A stretch of DNA of 64,000 bases from assembly GCF_023053635.1 (NCBI RefSeq), contig NC_086178.1, positions 92,674,226-92,738,225 of the forward strand. The letters are read 5' to 3'. Shown piece after piece: positions 10,241 to 21,332 of the stretch (its first letter is position 1; each line of letters opens with the position of its first letter). The notes beneath the pieces are model-generated. The model saw only the letters and a program-made list of their open reading frames with translations. It did not search any database and was not told the origin of the DNA. The position numbers and the translations under genes were made by a program. Source of the stretch: Elgaria multicarinata webbii (taxonomy: Eukaryota; Chordata; Lepidosauria; Squamata; Anguidae).

Positions 10241-10948
10241 GTTAGCTAACTTAGGTGTTATTAATTTGAATCAAATGACTACAAAGCCAGTATGATCTTG
10301 TCATGGAGATAAGCCCTTGGCGGAAGGTTTGCTCCACTTTAATTAGAATTTTCATCCCTTCATTTTAACTTTATACATATTTGCACATCAGCTGACATTA
10401 ACGACAGGCGTCCTTGCCACATAAATAGCCATGTGAACCTGCAACTACAGAGAAAGAGAAATACAGTATAAGAATGAGATCTTCTCACTCCTACCCCGTT
10501 TAAGCTACAACTTGTAGCACTAAGACATTTTTATATCCTGTCTCCTTGCCCAATGAGAGTTCCATAGGCACCCTTTGGGATAATTCCTTCATCCCAAATT
10601 AGCTGAATTGCAATCCTGTTTGCTTGAATTGGGGAAGAGAAAGCAAGATGTACTTGGTAGATTCTCAGTGGGATCAAATACCCGAAGCTGCTCTGTTATT
10701 CTACATCCAAACAGCTAACCCTAAGAGGATTGCTGTTTTAGTAATCCTAGTAACTGCAAATCCTATCCTCACCAACATTCATTATCGGTGAACCTTCAAT
10801 GCAAAACTTTTAGCAGGGAGGAGAGAACAGGAAAAGGTGCAATTCATGAGTCAAAGAATAAATTTTCATAAGAGCTTCCCCAACGCACCCCAAGTCTTCT
10901 GTTTCAGGCCCTGTGAGGGACGTATTTTGGTCACGCAAGAACTGGCCA

Positions 10949-10950
<2 letters not shown>
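10240..10950. other. Unassigned non-coding stretch
   Basis: No ORF with domain signal and no clear repeat found. Confidence 0.45.

Positions 10951-10996
<46 letters not shown>
10951..10996. repeat. (GT)n microsatellite
   Basis: About 22 uninterrupted GT units. Other dinucleotide tracts: (CA)n at 11,940-11,973 and 17,965-17,985. Confidence 0.95.
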
Positions 10997-10998
<2 letters not shown>

Positions 10999-11212
10999 AG
11001 TGCATCCATTTAGCCTTTTGGCATCCATCACCATCCCTTGGGAAGTTACATGGCAAAGCAGGAGAGATCATGAAGTAGGAACACACTGGGTGGAGGGGGA
11101 AGGAGACACACACAGAAGCTTGTGTGATGTATTTACCTTCCCAACCATCCACCCTTCCTACCATTTCACACTTCTGGCTGTGAACTGGGTACATGGGGAA
11201 TGCCCCCAGTGA

Positions 11213-11430
11213 ATACCGTCATAGCGGTTAAAAGTGCTGAGTGGGGAGATGCAGGCTCAAATCCCCACTCTGGCATTCAGCTCTCTGGGTGACTCTGGGC
11301 CTGTCACCACCAACTCTCAGCCTAATCTACCTCCGAGGGTTGTTGTAGGGCTAAAACGGGAGAGAACATCTATGCCATCCTGAGCTCCTTGTTGGGACGT
11401 GGAATGTGAATAAGTGAATAAATAAAATAC
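11213..11430 (+). mobile_element. tRNA-derived SINE
   Basis: Head with AGCGGTTAAAAGTGCTGAGT and B-box AGGCTCAAATCCC, then CTCTGGGTGACTCTGGGCC, TCTCAGCCTAATCTACCTC, GGGTTGTTGTAGGG, and GAATAAGTGAATAAATAAA at the 3' end. Full-length or nearly so. Confidence 0.75.
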
Positions 11431-12029
11431 ATGTGCTCCTGTGCCTTTAGCAGCAGGCTGTCACATAGGGAATAAGAATGCTAAGCTTCCCCCCACTACA
11501 CACACACTTGTTTCTGTGCCAAGAAAAGCTTGATCTGCTTATATTCTACCCACCAGACTGCTATTAAGAACAGTTAAACACACATACAGTGACTATGTGT
11601 AGACCTTTTACTGAGGACAGTCCTCTATTTGAACAGCTGCCAGAGGAGCGCTCTCTATTTGAAGGATTGTCCTCCTGTCCCAGTTCTGGCTTAAAGCTAA
11701 AGGACCATAAGAGCTGTTGTCCACCAAGAGTTAATACCCGGACAGCAGACTGAGGAGGCACAGAGGTCACCTGCTCACAGGCTTCCACACTATGGTGAGA
11801 TGTCCTGTATTTCTATTTAACTTATATATAATATAATAACCATTTCTAAATTTGCAGCAGTACATATAAATGAGCATATTCAAAGTTTATGCAAATTTCT
11901 ATTCGCTCTTGTCCTCTTTTTTGGGCAATTCGTATGTGTCACACACACACACATACACACACACACACACACGAGAGCTACTGGTATGGCTGTATGCACC
12001 CAGAGGATATCTAGCTCATTTAAACATCG

Positions 12030-12243
12030 CACATTTTATTTTTACATTATAGCCCACCTTTTTTCCTCTTGCAAGGAACCCATGATCCTCCTCCTCCTCT
12101 CCATTTTATTTTCACAACAACTCTGAGAGGTAGGTTAGGCTGAGAGTCAGTGACTGGCCCAAAGTCACCCAGTGAGCTTCATGGCCAAGTAGGAACTAGA
12201 GATTCCCAGCCCAACACCATAACCACTACTCCACACCGGTTCT
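12030..12243 (-). mobile_element. tRNA-derived SINE, antisense
   Basis: Plus strand shows TTTTTCCTCTTGCAAGGAACCC, GAGAGGTAGGTTAGGCTGAG, TGACTGGCCCAAAGTCACCC and ends ACCACTACTCCACACCGG, the reverse complement of the family at 11,213. Confidence 0.8.
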
Positions 12244-12588
12244 CACTGCACTGTGACTCATTCTTAAGAAATTCAGCAATCTTCATAATCCTCCTCTTCA
12301 TCTAAGTCATTTTATACTTTGGTAAGATTGCTAATATTGTAATTTCAACAGTATAGATGTTTCACATGAGAATGATTCAGGTAACCCACAAGCTAGCCTC
12401 CCACATGCCGTTTCATTTGCAACTGGCTTTCTCAGCCACTTAAGCATCCATAAGCTACCTGATGAAAAACAATGATCTTGTCATTGGGGGGGAAAAAACA
12501 AGGATTGAGAAAGATCACTGGGAGAGAGAGAGAAAAAATCTTTAGAAAGATTTGTAGAAGGCAGATAAGGGAGGAAAGATAGGACAAA

Positions 12589-12682
12589 GCTGCAATCCTA
12601 TACCCACTTACCTCAGAGTAAGCCCTATTGAATTCACTGGGGCTTACTTCTAATGTAGATATGTAGAGGATTGCACTGTAAG
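12589..12682. mobile_element. MITE ('TGCAATCCTATAC' family)
   Basis: GCTGCAATCCTATACCCACTTA with AGAGTAAGCCC on the left mirrors GGGGCTTACTTCTAATGTAG and GAGGATTGCACTGTAAG on the right. A second copy lies at 55,756-55,848. Near-palindromic and non-coding. Confidence 0.65.
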
Positions 12683-12689
12683 ATGCAGA

Positions 12690-15600
12690 ATTTGAACAAG
12701 CCTCTATAAAAGTTACAATGCTCACCTAGCTGAATGTCTTCCAAAACACATTTCCCAAACTGAATCCAGCAATATGACTAATGGAACCTAATTCAAGATG
12801 GTGGCCCAGTGGAAAGGATAAATAGAACACAGAAAATAGCAAGGAAGAAGACAGCATGGTCAATAATCAATTTATTGATTGATTCTAGTAGCCAAGTTAC
12901 AAGCCAACGGAGAGGTCTGGGGGAAAAGAATGGCTGAGTAGGATATGAAATATTCTTTTTAGTTAAGACATTTAGTGAGGAGTTCCTTAGAATAAGTATT
13001 ACACAAATTAGAATATATGAACTTTTGGAATTGTTGTCATAACTAAAATACAATTTGGTAATTAAACTGCTAAGCACATGGTAATACAGAACACGGATGC
13101 TTGATGAAGTGAATAATTATTGGTGTCTAAAGAAAGGAAAAGGAAAACAGCAGGAGTTGAAATTTGCACCCACGCAAATGGCAAAGTATTTGGCACCCTG
13201 ACATAATATGATCATGTGGGAAAAATACTTATTCCAGATGGCAGTAATAGTAATAATTAAACACCAACACAATTGCCGTAAAGCACGCATGATAGCCTTC
13301 ATTTCCAAAAAAAAGTGTAGGTTGGTCTAGAAATATGGTGGAACCAGCTTGACATACAATGTTTTCACATTCACTGCTGAATCTGTGCAGAACAAGTATG
13401 CTGATCAGAAACAGCTAACAAGAAGAACTTAGCTGATCACAAATGGCTAACTAGAAAAGCTCAGCATGGCCCAAATTCTTCCAGCCCTTCAGAATAATTA
13501 CGGTGTCTAGCCCTGATTGGAGCAGAGCAGTGTCATTCACCAACGCCATGCTAACGGTGTGTGTGGGGGGGAATGATGAGCTTCCGGAGGACCTGGATAG
13601 TGTGCTTTCCCGCCTCCCCTACGGGACATCCTCTTTTTTGGTTTCCCAAATATGGTCAACCCTAGGGTCACAGCACTCTCTCCATAATACGCATTCTAAA
13701 ACCATTTCAAGCCACCATCTTCATGCTCTACTAAAGACCCATAGGAACTAGAGTCCCATGAAAAGACAAGACCACCCTATTAAATTCATGGACATTTATG
13801 GGTGGGTGGAGTGTCCAGATGACATCATCTTCCACTCTTGACCCTCACATTTTTTCTTATCACTTCTTCTGGCTTTTCCCTTAACACAGGAAATCCGTTA
13901 AGGAGCAAAAGACGGAACAGTTGCCCAACCCCTTCTGATCGCTACCATTTGAAAGCACTTGGAGAGGATTCAACACCAGCCCCAAAATACAGTTTCCATG
14001 GATCAGGGAAGAGGAGAGCTGTGACAGATCTGTTTTGAAACTATCTTACATTTGTACCGTAGATATGACTCAGGCAAGGTGCATCTACTGAGGAAGTGCT
14101 GTGCCCACGATAAAGATTAGGCAATTCAGAAAGTTCTGCATGGGATCTGGACCTGAATTTCCATGAACGGAAGGCTCCATTTGCTGGACCTTGATCTCTT
14201 TCACAAAGGCTCTCACTGCAGGAAGGGAGGCAATTTCTCCAGCACTTCTTCCCATACTGTTCCAGAGGATCCCACAACCTTCCACAGCAGCTCTAGGAGG
14301 GGCAATGGTGGAGAGGAAGGCACTTGCAACATTACCCCTCCCCTTCCTCTTGCAGGAGAGTCCCATGGGCAGAGTCCTGCCCACAAGTAGTCTGGATGCT
14401 GTTCAATGTGCATTTGAAAAGAGAGGAATAATAGCCGACAACCATTACCAGTTGTTTTCAGGCCCTGGAAATAGCTTCCTGAAATCTGCCCCATGTTTAA
14501 GCTTGAGAGAGAAGAAATCTTTAAATAGACCTTCTAGCCTACTTTATGTAAAATGTTTATGGAGAGCAGAATTGACAACTAGCAAAAGCTTAAGCACAGA
14601 GATTCCACAGTCCAGGGATGGGCATTTTCCATCTGAATCTACATATACACTATAGAACAAGGAATCGAAACTCAGCCATTTGGGTTCTTGGGTATCTAGA
14701 TTTTGAGAAGTATCAACATGGCTAATGGAGTAGATTTGAAGATGCCGATAGTGTGTGTTGCAAGATCAGAAACCAAGTAAGCAGTGGACAAGATTGCCAG
14801 TGGTCACTAAATAGTTTCTATGCCCCCCAACTCATGATTATCAGTCTCTTCGCTTCTGTCCTGAGCCAATACCTGGAACCTCCTACTTTCTTTCTCTTCC
14901 ATCACCTCCACATATTTTCGAATCTATGCACCATTTAACTGTATTGTACAAATCAGATAGCTGCATGCTGTATGTTATACCTTGCACAAACATACCACCA
15001 AATCTATTCCCCTTAGCAGAGGATACAGTCTCACAAGTGCTGATATAAGTCTCATGAGATCAGAGCCTTAATAATGACCATGGTGAGGACATAGCTATGG
15101 CAAACAGGGCTAAGTAGGGAGAGGCAAGGATGTTTCCCTCTGTACAGGAGCAGGGACAGATGTACACACTGTCCCCACCCTGGATAATTCGATGTTGCTG
15201 CAAAATTCTCCTGTTGTGGCAAACTCTCCTGTACTATTTGCTTTCTTTTCCAGGTACCCTTTCCCCTACCTGAACTGAACATTATAGAACTGGGATCTTT
15301 GGAGTACAAGTATGCCTTAGCCTCAAGATTCATAATCTGTAAAACTAGAAGTACTAATAAAGTGTAATAGGGATAGTTTAATGTTGCACTATAAAATAGT
15401 GCTAAACCTACAATGTTTAACAACGATATCGGTGGCAGTAGATTCCAATTGTCACCTATGGAAAGTTCATACATGCACCCAACTGTCCTCCCCACACCTC
15501 CAAGGCTATTTTGGGGATCCCATGCATTAGCACCCCTCAAAATGAAAGCAAGCCATGGTGGATGATTTTTAGATGCACACCCACAATTGCTCTGCATTTC

Positions 15601-15835
15601 TTTTGAAACCACTACCATTGAGTGCCAAGTACAATCCATCTCATCCAACATTTTTCTTCCTCGGAGGCCAGTTAGATGCCTTGAGGAAGCCCAATAGCAG
15701 GGAAGAACCCTCATCTCCCATTGTGGCTTCCCAGCAACTGGTACTCAGTGGCAAAGATTCTATTTACCCATCATGGCTAATAGCCATTAATAGACCTTGT
15801 CCTCCATGAACCTGTGTAACCCACATTCCGTGGCC
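12690..15835. other. Long stretch without recognised genes
   Basis: It contains the longest unexplained ORF of the window (minus strand, 15,714-15,052, 220 codons). That ORF has no recognisable domain, no signal peptide at its start and no splice-site logic. I see no repeat family that I can name here and treat the region as intergenic or intronic. Confidence 0.4.
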
Positions 15836-15837
15836 AT

Positions 15838-16795
15838 TGTGGTGTAATGTTCCTTTAAGATAGCGTCTCAGCAGAGCTGAACTGTATTTGGGGGTTAATC
15901 AGTTCCTTGTATTCAGAGTGTGCTGCTGTTCATCTGGATGCTGGTCTGCAATGGAGAAATAAACATGTTTGTTTGCTGTATGATAGCCTTGATTGCTTTG
16001 GACTCAGCTCTACAAATCCCTCGTAAGAACTGGACATTACTTGGTGTCAGAAGTCGGAGTTGGCCGTCTTGGTGGGTTTTTTTATCTACAGTTGAGAGTT
16101 TGTTTGTTTTAGCTGAAGATACGGATTCGTTCCAGCCTCCACTTGCTTTGCAAGGTAATTTGGCTGAGAATTGGAAACACTGGGAATAAGCCTTTCAGTT
16201 ATTTTTTTCCTTATCTGCTCTGTTTTGATGTAAACTTGTATTTTGTATACTTTTGAATATTATTGTGATATTGTTGATTAGTATATTGTTAAATATTGTA
16301 GTTTTAATTTTTGTAAACCGCCCAGAGAGCTTCGGCTATTGGGCGGTATAAAAATGTAATAAATGAAATGAAATTTTACTGCAGCTAGAATAGATGAGGT
16401 TTCCAAGAAAAGACAGGTTGCTTAGAAATCTTCTGATCGAGCTCCACACAGGCGTAGAGTCCATGTTTTTTGTGTGATGCACAGAGACCACGAAGAAGAA
16501 TGACAAGTAGCTATTTTGCCCACTGTGTGGGAGAAACAGCTTTATCAGTATATAATACTTCTGTTTTTCCCGAGGAAGAACCAAAAGATATAGCAGAAGT
16601 TCTTGGAGAATTCAGAAAATACTGCAGTCCTCGTAAACATGTGGTGATTGAACAATATTCTTTTGGGAGCTACTCACAGAGACAAGGAGATACCATGGAA
16701 CAATTTGTTACTGAACTTAAGCTGAAAGCTAGCAGCTGTGAATTTGGTAGTGCAGCTAATGATATGGTGAGAGATGAAAAATTCATATAATTTTT
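15838..16795 (+). mobile_element. Ty3/gypsy-type LTR retrotransposon fossil
   Basis: An LTR-like segment of about 200 bases (starting near 15,838, with an AATAAA at about 15,957) is followed by TGGTGTCAGAAGTCGG at 16,042, a primer-binding site of the tRNA-Leu type used by many vertebrate gypsy elements. Beyond it a gag-like protein piece (about 16,498-16,790; motifs VLGEFRKYCSPRKHVVIEQY and FVTELKLKASSCEFG) fits the Ty3/gypsy capsid family. An L2 tail is inserted between LTR and gag piece. The copy is incomplete (no pol, no second LTR seen), broken and old. Confidence 0.65.
16200..16372 (+). mobile_element. L2 LINE tail inserted in the gypsy fossil
   Basis: Typical ending TTTTAATTTTTGTAAACCGC, CCAGAGAGCTTCGGCTATTG, GGCGGTATAAAAATGTAATA. 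It interrupts the retrotransposon, so it arrived later. Confidence 0.75.
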
Positions 16796-17360
16796 TTATA
16801 TACAGAAGTATGGTGGGAATGAAGAGGGAAGCATCTCTGAAAATATGGGCTTTAAGAAGGGCCTTTACGTGTGGTCAAAGTGCTAGATGTCCTGGTGACA
16901 CTTCCCCCCATACCACTACTGTTGCCCTTCAGTGGTACCATCAGTGCTTTTAGCGCACTTCTGATCAGACCAGTTTCACCCCTCATCTTTTCATCTTGCC
17001 AGGTTTAGTGATGTGTTCAGCTGAGCTCCTGGGGGCAGGGATGAGTCGCGTTTCAGCTTGCAAGCAATGCGTCAGGCTATATGGTGCAATGATGTGGGAG
17101 TTGGGCGTGCCCTCTGTAGTTCAGAGTATCCCAGGAATGACAATGTGACACACACACTTCCTACATACCTTCCTTAAGGTAAGTCAGGCATGAAAAACGG
17201 CTCAGAACAATGTTCTGCCTACGCTCTCTAGAAGAGGGTGGCAGTAAAACACAAGCATGGGAAAGTATTCAACAGCTCTGGCAAGTGGCTTTTTACACAG
17301 CAAGAATAAAGCTGAACCATCATGCCAGAAGATCACAGGAGATTTTGGAACAGTCTAGTC

Positions 17361-17470
17361 TAGCCTTCCCCAACTGGGTGCCTTCCAGATTTGTTAGACT
17401 AGGAATTCCATGGCCTTTGGTCTCCTGGCTGGAGATGGCTCACAGACAAGTCAACATGGCTGTAGGACAA
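17361..17470. mobile_element. Foldback MITE, partial
   Basis: CTAGCCTTCCCCAACTGGGTGCC followed by TTCCAGATTTGTTAGACTAGG; only the left half is clear. Confidence 0.45.
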
Positions 17471-17614
17471 CTATAAGTTCACAGTTTTGCTGCAGGAAAT
17501 ATTAATGCGACCCTAATGTGATGCTAACAAGAGCAAGAGACACTTTTATTCATAGGTAATTCCCCATTTGGGATTGTGTGTGGGATCCTATCAGATAAGG
17601 GCCTGATATAAAGC

Positions 17615-18055
17615 AGCAGTGGAGAACCTATGGCCCAGGGGCCATATCCAACCCATGGAGGTTCTCAATCTAGCCTGCAGAGAAACCTTCACTCTGCCTC
17701 CCTCCGATGCTCATCATCCTCTGGTTTCATTCCCATCCACTTTTACATTTTTCTGTACAGAGAGGCACAGAGCCCTATGCTTCTCTCTTCACAGAGAAAA
17801 GCACTCAGATGGTGCTTGGAGGAGTTCTTCCTTTTTCATGGTGCTCACTGTCCCAACTGAGACAGGGCGCTGTGAGCAAAGGAGTTGCTCGACTCAGCTG
17901 GTATCTGGAGGAATTAGACCATGCTTCTCTCTGCACAGAGACAGGAAAAATAAGCAAGATCTCACTCACACACACACACACACCTATAATCTGGAGGCAG
18001 CGTAGGGGTGGAAATCCAGCCCCTGGACCAAAAACGGTCTCCTGCCCCTGATGTA
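17615..18055. mobile_element. Probable non-autonomous DNA transposon (relative of 8,372)
   Basis: GTGGAGAACCTATGGCCCAGGGGCC at the left and CCAGCCCCTGGACC plus GTCTCCTGCCCCTGATG at the right resemble the ends of the 8.4-kb copy. ORFs inside overlap each other in three frames and carry no domain. A (CA)n tract lies near 17,970. Confidence 0.45.
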
Positions 18056-18612
18056 AAGTAATCCAAACCAGAGATGAAAGCAATACAAACTCTTTGTTTG
18101 TTGCTTAAGACCAACATAAAATGTCCTCATGCCCACTACTCACAATAGTCCATGCTATCTGGAAAAGCCATTACCACAAGGTCCTTCTGCTGAAATGATT
18201 AGAAGCCCACCCATCTGCACAAATGTAAAAACTTTGAAATATAAAAAGATTACCCAATTGCTATCCATACATACTGATGGCACCAATACAATAAAGGGAA
18301 ATTAGGGCTCATTTTAACATTGCAAGTGTGCCAGACATTTCTGAAGCCACACATATTTTTTTATATTATACACTGCCTTATCACCCAGGGTAACTGATGA
18401 ACAAGCCGTGCCTTGAAGTGAAGACGCTTTGTAACTCTGAAAACAGGTCAAACAAGAATGGATAGGCTTACAAAGAGATCATGTTTCCCAGATTTAAATA
18501 CCTGTGTGCCTTAAGATCAAGAGTGTGAGACAAGTGTGCTCTGCTGTAATAAATACTGCTCTCTTCTCCAATTGCTATGTAAAAGGAAATTGTAAGTCTA
18601 TATAGGGGCTGA

Positions 18613-18960
18613 ATGACAGGAGGGATAGGCGAACCTTTTGGACCATGGGCACATCTGGCAATGTGAGGAATTGTCCTGGGTACTACCACAAAATGGCTGC
18701 CGCGGAATACATGGCAAAGGAACAGTAGCCTGGAATTAGTAGAAGGTTGATGTGAAGTTTGAGCCCTAACACACTAAACTTCTCTGAACGCTGTTTCAGC
18801 ACCCACCAAAAACTATTTCACAGCAAACCCAAGCTGTCAATAAGAAAATTTGTTAATTTCTTTTTAAAAAATAAGATTTAGTTTAAATTGCTTTTTATTT
18901 TCTTGATGGACATCAAGATGTCTGTGGGCCTACCCCTGAACTATACGAAGTAAAATGCAG
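18613..18960. mobile_element. Possible decayed hAT-type element
   Basis: GGGATAGGCGAACCTTTTGG and a distant GTGGGCCTACCCCTG look like degenerate ends of a non-autonomous DNA transposon. No ORF and no target duplication found. Confidence 0.35.
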
Positions 18961-19884
18961 CTAAAGCAGTAGCTTCAAAAAGAGTATCTATACAAGGTCC
19001 TTACTTTGATGGAAGTTACAAACCATGTATCAGAATCAGGCATGTGTTAGAAGTAGATAGATGTGTGTGCATTTCATTACATCCACCGCAGTACTGGTTT
19101 CCCCCCTCAGTAGGAAGTTTAATTGTTTGCCTAGGTTAGGACTAGGCATATGCTCCGCTCCGATTAGAAGTGTAGAAGCAGTAGCGAATTGGCCTGCTCC
19201 GCCTTGCCCAGAGTCGGAATAGAAGTGGACCGCGGACCCCTAGAAGCAAGGCGAAGAGAAGCGCCCATTTTCAGAGCGCTTCTCTTTCCGCGGAGCGCTC
19301 CGATCGCCATCTTGAAAACATTTTGCCCATAGGATTGCATTGCGGAAAATAATCGCGGATAACTGGGTTGTTTTTGAAGCTATCGTTCTGAAAATTCTTG
19401 TGCTCAGAGAGTCGTGGATGGGGGTCATTTTGAGACTACTCTCACCTCTCTGCGTTGTGCGGGTCCGGTGCTATATTTTTTTAAAAAACCGGGTACATTT
19501 ACAATACAAACGGTAGGGTAAACCGGCTGCGGCGGCAGGGTTTATTTGAAGCGATGACAGGCACATTCAACTCCCAATCCTGATGAGAATTGATCACCTC
19601 ATGAAGCATCCTCCTCCAATCCCAGCGTTTGAGGCGGGGACTAAGCCAGAGTCACCCTCACAGTCAGAGAGCTCTCAGCCTCTTGTGGGTTTAGCGTTCG
19701 TTGGGAGAGGGTCTACTTAGTGAGCTGCTGCTGTGTACTTTGGAGATAGGTTAGGATTTTAGCTTGGCGTGTGTGTTTGTTTGCGTCTTTCTGACTTTTA
19801 GCTTAGTTTGCTCTGTGTTTTTCCCTTACTTTGATTTAATATAAACTTTATTTTTAAATTTTGGAGTGTGTGTTTGTTTGTTTG

Positions 19885-20452
19885 TTTGGTTGTCCCCCCC
19901 TCCCCTCTCTTAAAGCCTGATTGTGTTTGATCTTCCTTCTGCTTTTGTGAAAGCTTTTTTTTTTGAAAGCATACACACACTTCTTGTCCCATTTCCCTAC
20001 ATTTATTAGTAATATTCTTCAACATATTATATTCTTATACATATTCTTAGTAGTATATTAGTATATTCTTATACATATTATTAGTAGTATTAATATTTTA
20101 TTCTTCTTATACATATTAGTAGTAGTGTTTGGTTGGTTCGTTTCCCCCCTCCCCTCTCTTAAAGCCTGATTGTGTTTCCTTCTATCTATATCAAAAAATA
20201 CCAAAAAAATATTATTCTCTTTTTCTTCTCTGTGTAACTTGGGCTGTGAGTGTGCTGTGTGTGCACTGCTTTTGTGAAGTGCAACAGCCACAGATTGAGC
20301 ATTTTGGGGAAAGCATACACACACTTCTTGTCCCATTTCCCTACATTTATTAGTAATATTCTTAAACATATTATTATATTCTTATACATATTCTTAGTAG
20401 TATATTAGTATATTCTTATACATATTATTAGTAGTATTAATATTTTATTAGT
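19885..20452. repeat. Imperfect tandem duplication in the hAT leader
   Basis: Two units begin with CCCCTCCCCTCTCTTAAAGC (about 19,897 and 20,147) and end with TTAGTAGTATTAATATTTTATT. Both include CATACACACACTTCTTGTCC and the block TTCTTATACATATTCTTAGT. The first unit lacks about 80-100 bases present in the middle of the second. Confidence 0.8.
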
Positions 20453-20456
20453 CATC

Positions 20457-21332
20457 ATGAGAAGAGGGAGCAGGTGTGCTGAAAGCAGCAAGGCTCAGGC
20501 TGGCACCAGCAGTAAGCAGCAGGCTGCCTCTCCTGCTGTGAAAATCAAACGGGCAACTCCTTGGCTGGCTGTTCCGCAACAGAAGCAGGAGAAGGAGCAG
20601 GCAGAGGCACTCTCTTCTGCAACTTGTGCCCGGCGTTCTCTTTTTGAGGGTGGGAATGGGAAAAGTGCCCCTTTACAAGAGGCAGGTGGCATTAGAGGAG
20701 GAGGAGTATCCCCAACTCCTTCATTATCCTTTGAGCCCACGAGCCCGCTGATGGACCTAGACGAGGTCCTCAGCACAGTGGAGGGGGAGGAGGAGGAGGC
20801 GGTGGTCCTCCAGGATGTGGGGGCTGAGGAGGAGCAGCAGCAGGCCGAGGCTCTCTCCCCAGTCTCATCCCACCCCTCTTCTGCTGCCACCCCTGTTTCT
20901 GTGGCAACACCAGAGAGCTCAGGCGGGCAATTGGTGGTGTCACCACGGAAGCGAAAGACAAGCATAGTGTGGGACCACTTTGAGGTGGGAGCGGATCCCC
21001 GCTTTGCTGTCTGTAGCCACTGCAAACTCACCCTAAGCAGGGGTTCAGCTACAGGGCATTATGGAACCAGCAGCATGAAGATGCATCTTCAGAGGCAGCA
21101 CCAGTCAATCTTGCTGGGGAAAGAGGCGGGCAAGGCGACTGGTTCCAGGGGAAAGCCGAAGGCTGCTGCCACTCTAAGCTCTCCATCTCCCATCCCCACA
21201 AGGGTTAGGCAGGCAACCCTGCAGGACATGGGGTGGGGGAAGTATGGACCCACAAGATGGCGTTTTCCAACGCCCACCCAGGGTGCTACTGTGGTGGGGC
21301 ATCTGCCGGGACTGACTCCTCCCCAATACTAG
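20457..21332 (+). CDS. BED-type zinc-finger protein encoded by the hAT element
   Basis: An open frame of 291 codons with ATG at 20,457 and a stop at 21,330-21,332. Residues 1-160 are low complexity: Lys/Gln-rich, then an acidic run near 109-130, then Ser/Pro-rich. Residues 164-216 form a BED zinc finger: RKRKTS, the aromatic VWDHF, C186-x2-C189, then H210-x4-H215. BED fingers bind DNA at the N-terminus of hAT transposases. The chain ends 75 residues later, after a linker ATLQDMGWGKYGPT that in complete relatives leads into the catalytic domain. No catalytic DDE or hATC part follows, so the product could bind transposon DNA but not cut it; a role as repressor or as inert relic are both open. 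I chose the first ATG because AT-rich leader and in-frame stops precede it. Confidence 0.7.
   Translation: MRRGSRCAESSKAQAGTSSKQQAASPAVKIKRATPWLAVPQQKQEKEQAEALSSATCARRSLFEGGNGKSAPLQEAGGIRGGGVSPTPSLSFEPTSPLMDLDEVLSTVEGEEEEAVVLQDVGAEEEQQQAEALSPVSSHPSSAATPVSVATPESSGGQLVVSPRKRKTSIVWDHFEVGADPRFAVCSHCKLTLSRGSATGHYGTSSMKMHLQRQHQSILLGKEAGKATGSRGKPKAAATLSSPSPIPTRVRQATLQDMGWGKYGPTRWRFPTPTQGATVVGHLPGLTPPQY

Noticed and set aside
17619-18083. Several overlapping ORFs of 76-128 codons
   Set aside because: They lie within a probable DNA transposon and overlap in all frames.
20495-21031. Minus-strand ORF of 178 codons opposite the BED-finger gene
   Set aside because: Shadow frame of a GC-rich coding sequence on the plus strand; the plus-strand frame carries the domain.
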